Shown here in pieces: positions 62,601 to 64,000 of a DNA stretch of 64,000 nucleotides. The notes beneath the pieces are model-generated. The model saw only the letters and a list, made by a program, of their open reading frames with translations, had not been told where the DNA came from and searched no databases. Position numbers and translations under genes: made by a program. The stretch is from Sulfitobacter albidus (GTDB lineage Bacteria > Pseudomonadota > Alphaproteobacteria > Rhodobacterales > Rhodobacteraceae), in the NCBI RefSeq assembly GCF_018200035.1, contig NZ_CP073581.1, forward strand, positions 2,786,501-2,850,500, given 5' to 3'. Within the stretch, counting starts at the first letter, position 1. Every line of letters begins with the position of its first letter.

Positions 62601-64000
62601 CGTCACCGCCCCGGAAGACTTCTCCAAAGGCGCCGGAAATCACCAGCACGTCATCCCCCAAGCCCCCGTCGAGCGTGTCGGCGCCGGCGCCGCCATCCAG
62701 CGTATCGTTGCCGTCTCCGCCTTCGAGAAGGTCAAGACCGCCGTCGCCCTCAAGCGTGTCATCACCCGCGCCGCCGCGCAGGGTGTCATTGCCCGAACCG
62801 CCCTCGACCCCATCGCTCGCGGCGGATCCGTCAAAGATGTCGTCGCCGTCGCGCAGATCCCATTCGTTGCTGGAAAGATAGCCGGTGATCCCGGTGACAT
62901 TGATCGTGTCCGTGCCGGACGTCCCTTGCAGCACCGCAAACTGATTTTCGATGAACTCCACGCCCGCCGCCGCATCCAGGAACAAGCTTTCGATCTCGAC
63001 AGAGAAGCCGTAGAGCGCGGTGTCGGTTCCCGCACCGCCGCGCAGAACCTCGCCGGCCCCGCCGGCAAAGATCAGCGTATCATCACCGTCCCCCCCGTCG
63101 AGCGTGTCGGCCCCGTCGGTCGCCTCGAGCGTGTCGTTGCCTCCTGCACCGAACAGGCTGTCGTTGCCCGTGCCGCCCACGACGCTTTCTGCCTGATCGG
63201 ACCCGGTAAAGACGTCGTCACCGCCGACAAGCAGCCAGCTGTTGCCGGACACATAAGCGGAAATTCCACTGACATCGATGGTATCGGATCCGACACTGCC
63301 GTCGAAACTGGAGAACTGATCGTCAAGCAATTCAACCCCGGCAGCGGCGTCCAGCGTGAGGCTGACAATGTTCGAATTGCTCAACAGTCGCGCAGTGTCT
63401 ATCCCCGCGCCGCCCAACAAAACATCGCCAAGCTCGCCGGTGAAAATCAGGATGTCATCGCCCGCGCCACCGTCGAGCGTATCGGCGCCCACGCCGCCCG
63501 CCAGCGTATCGTTGCCTGCGCCACCTGAGAGGCTGTCATCGCCTGTCCCGCCAAAGACGCTTTCGCCCAGATCGGAGCCGATGAAGATGTCGCCACCGCT
63601 TTGCAGGGTCCAGCTGGACCCCGAAACGTAGCTGGTGATGCCGCTGACGTCGATTGTTCCAGCGTTGGCCGCGCCGAGGAAGCCGCTGAATTGATCGTCC
63701 AGATGCTCGATGCCCGAGGCCGCATTCAGTGTCAGCGCTTCGATCGCCCCACCGATGAGTTGGAGGGTGTCACTGCCAAGTCCGCCCTGGAACACCTTTC
63801 CCGGACCAGCATCAAAGATCAGCACATCGTCGCCCGCGCCACCGTCCAGCGTATCCACACCGCCATCGCCTTTCAGCGTGTCGTTGCCCGCGCCGCCGAA
63901 CAGGCTGTCGTCACCCGCACCGCCCTCAACGCGTTCGGCAAGAGCCGAGCCGGTGAAGCTGTCGTTGCCACCGGCCAATTGCCAGGTGCTGGCCGACAGA
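59611..64000 (-). CDS. RTX calcium-binding repeat protein, C-terminal 1,463 residues (5' end outside window)
   Basis: The frame is open to the window edge, so the N-terminus is missing. The protein is dominated by GGxGxDxLxG nonapeptides that bind calcium. Toward the N-terminal side at least six modules combine RTX blocks with a non-RTX segment of the form VELLDDQF...DTIDVSGISAYVS...W. Toward the C-terminus five different modules carry VNLNFSGSQFISADEG followed by a SIEGI segment. The end has a serralysin-like domain (VITDFGVGGADRIDLSSID) and the hydrophobic tail VTSVTAGDFIL expected of a type I secretion signal. No ABC/HlyD secretion genes are in the window. Likely a secreted surface-layer or adhesion protein. 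Confidence 0.92.
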   Translation of the reverse strand, partial: LSASTWQLAGGNDSFTGSALAERVEGGAGDDSLFGGAGNDTLKGDGGVDTLDGGAGDDVLIFDAGPGKVFQGGLGSDTLQLIGGAIEALTLNAASGIEHLDDQFSGFLGAANAGTIDVSGITSYVSGSSWTLQSGGDIFIGSDLGESVFGGTGDDSLSGGAGNDTLAGGVGADTLDGGAGDDILIFTGELGDVLLGGAGIDTARLLSNSNIVSLTLDAAAGVELLDDQFSSFDGSVGSDTIDVSGISAYVSGNSWLLVGGDDVFTGSDQAESVVGGTGNDSLFGAGGNDTLEATDGADTLDGGDGDDTLIFAGGAGEVLRGGAGTDTALYGFSVEIESLFLDAAAGVEFIENQFAVLQGTSGTDTINVTGITGYLSSNEWDLRDGDDIFDGSAASDGVEGGSGNDTLRGGAGDDTLEGDGGLDLLEGGDGNDTLDGGAGADTLDGGLGDDVLVISGAFGEVFRGGDGTDTAFVLDPVNLQALTLDAASSVEQIDDQFNGLVGSMAGDTIDVSGVGAYVSSNVWSLNLGDDSFNGSAAADVVSGDGGNDLINGNGGSDSLTGGDGIDTLNGGDGDDFLLFGTGTQPSNDELFGGAGTDTAVYAGAPINTLFLTAARSVEILDAQFFSLAGTMGNDQINVTGVSSYASGSTWELAGGDDTFVGSAAAETINASAGGDLIFAQQGDDFVNGGFGDDTLYGGAGNDTLVFGSDAAGDTDDLFGGAGIDVARFGGTAFGDLTIDANSFIEVLDDDFLTFSGTNSANIVDVSGALSYASSANWSLRGGDDRFTGTAVAENVNGGVGNDRLVGAGGNDSLIGDDGADTLIGGAGDDILDGGDGGDFVLYSDATDGLLIDLSVSGPQFISAAEGSDALVSIEGIVSGSGNDTLIGADANETLEAGAGNDQLFGGDGNDLLSGAEGRDLLDGSEGNDSLFGGAGNDTLSGGLGINVLNGGGGFDFVDLTSQTEDLFLSLATVGEQAVSTDHASTFTLIEGLLAGAGDDVIFGSDVGNVLRGAEGQDTLIGAGGGDILEGEADDDFLFGDDGNDTLRGGAGDDVIQGGAGNDVIDGGAGDDLVDYFSSTEDLRVNINFAGPQTISAGEGVDTLLNIEGIVTGEGDDQLVGSSGRNLLIGAAGSDTLFGLAGNDFLVGLEGDDTLNGGSGFDVAEYGFATESVIVNLNFSGSQFISADEGRDTFISIEGILGGFADDILVGNGAGNLIDGGDGDDQIYGLGGGDILNGEAGNDLIEGSGGNDTLSGGDGDADVLSYFNSASGVTVNLRFQGTAQAVGGASGVDTFTEFEDLFGANAGNDTLVGDTGDNRILGFGGNDLIFGFDGDDDLLGQRGNDTLTGNAGADTLSGGGGADTFDFNQTADSTSTSRDVITDFGVGGADRIDLSSIDANTAVAGNQAFTFVGGAAFSAAGDLRFVTNGTNGFVLGDTDGDGGIDMNILLLGVTSVTAGDFIL

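Overview
The window is high-GC DNA with alphaproteobacterial gene content. It fits a marine Rhodobacteraceae (Roseobacter-group) bacterium: a TRAP solute transporter, PxpABC 5-oxoprolinase, a CaiD/acyl-CoA dehydrogenase module, GlxA-type and IclR regulators, an rml rhamnose operon beside an ABC polysaccharide exporter, very large multidomain glycosyltransferases, GSCFA and sulfotransferase proteins, and an RTX protein. The assignment rests on family resemblance only; there is no rRNA or marker gene here. A chromosomal tRNA-Arg is present. Established knowledge: plasmid-borne rml operons linked to exporters and biofilm formation are known in roseobacters, so the right-hand two thirds resembles such a locus, but no replication gene is visible.

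Layout. 1-959: end of an IS3-family (IS407-like) element whose OrfB is broken by a short palindromic insertion. 960-1701: no confident gene apart from tRNA-Arg(CCT) at 1443-1519. 1702-4216: a YadA-like trimeric autotransporter with 252-bp tandem repeats (frameshifted) and a coupled small exported protein. 4303-6557: LacI-family regulator and a YcaQ-type DNA glycosylase. 6534-12492: IclR regulator and TRAP transporter (dctPQM), divergent from a GMC oxidoreductase. 12556-16006: BASS-like permease (frameshifted) and pxpBCA. 16003-22050: crotonase (CaiD-like), ADP-forming acyl-CoA ligase (frameshifted), acyl-CoA dehydrogenase, GlxA/AraC regulator, metallo-beta-lactamase-fold hydrolase and ABM-domain protein.

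22082-59457 is one long cell-surface polysaccharide locus. rmlC-rmlB-orf108-rmlD-rmlA makes dTDP-L-rhamnose. A KpsM/KpsE/KpsT-like ABC exporter follows. FdtA/FdtB-type enzymes branch from the RmlB product toward a dTDP-3-amino-3,6-dideoxyhexose. Next comes a cassette of left-handed-beta-helix acyltransferase, acyl carrier protein, AMP-dependent ligase, SDR and an unknown protein, which I infer makes and attaches an unusual acyl group. Two ordinary and three giant (1,305-1,971 aa) multi-glycosyltransferase proteins would assemble the chain. Five sulfotransferase-like proteins and one GSCFA protein would decorate it. 59611-64000 is the C-terminal 1,463 residues of an RTX repeat protein cut by the window edge.

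A recurring oddity: five genes (adhesin, BASS permease, ADP-forming ligase and two giant glycosyltransferases) are each split by exactly one missing base in a G/C homopolymer, and adding one base restores a full-length protein every time. Either the sequence has systematic homopolymer under-calls or several surface genes are truly switched off; raw reads would decide. The IS transposase lesion is different, a real insertion of about 43 bp.
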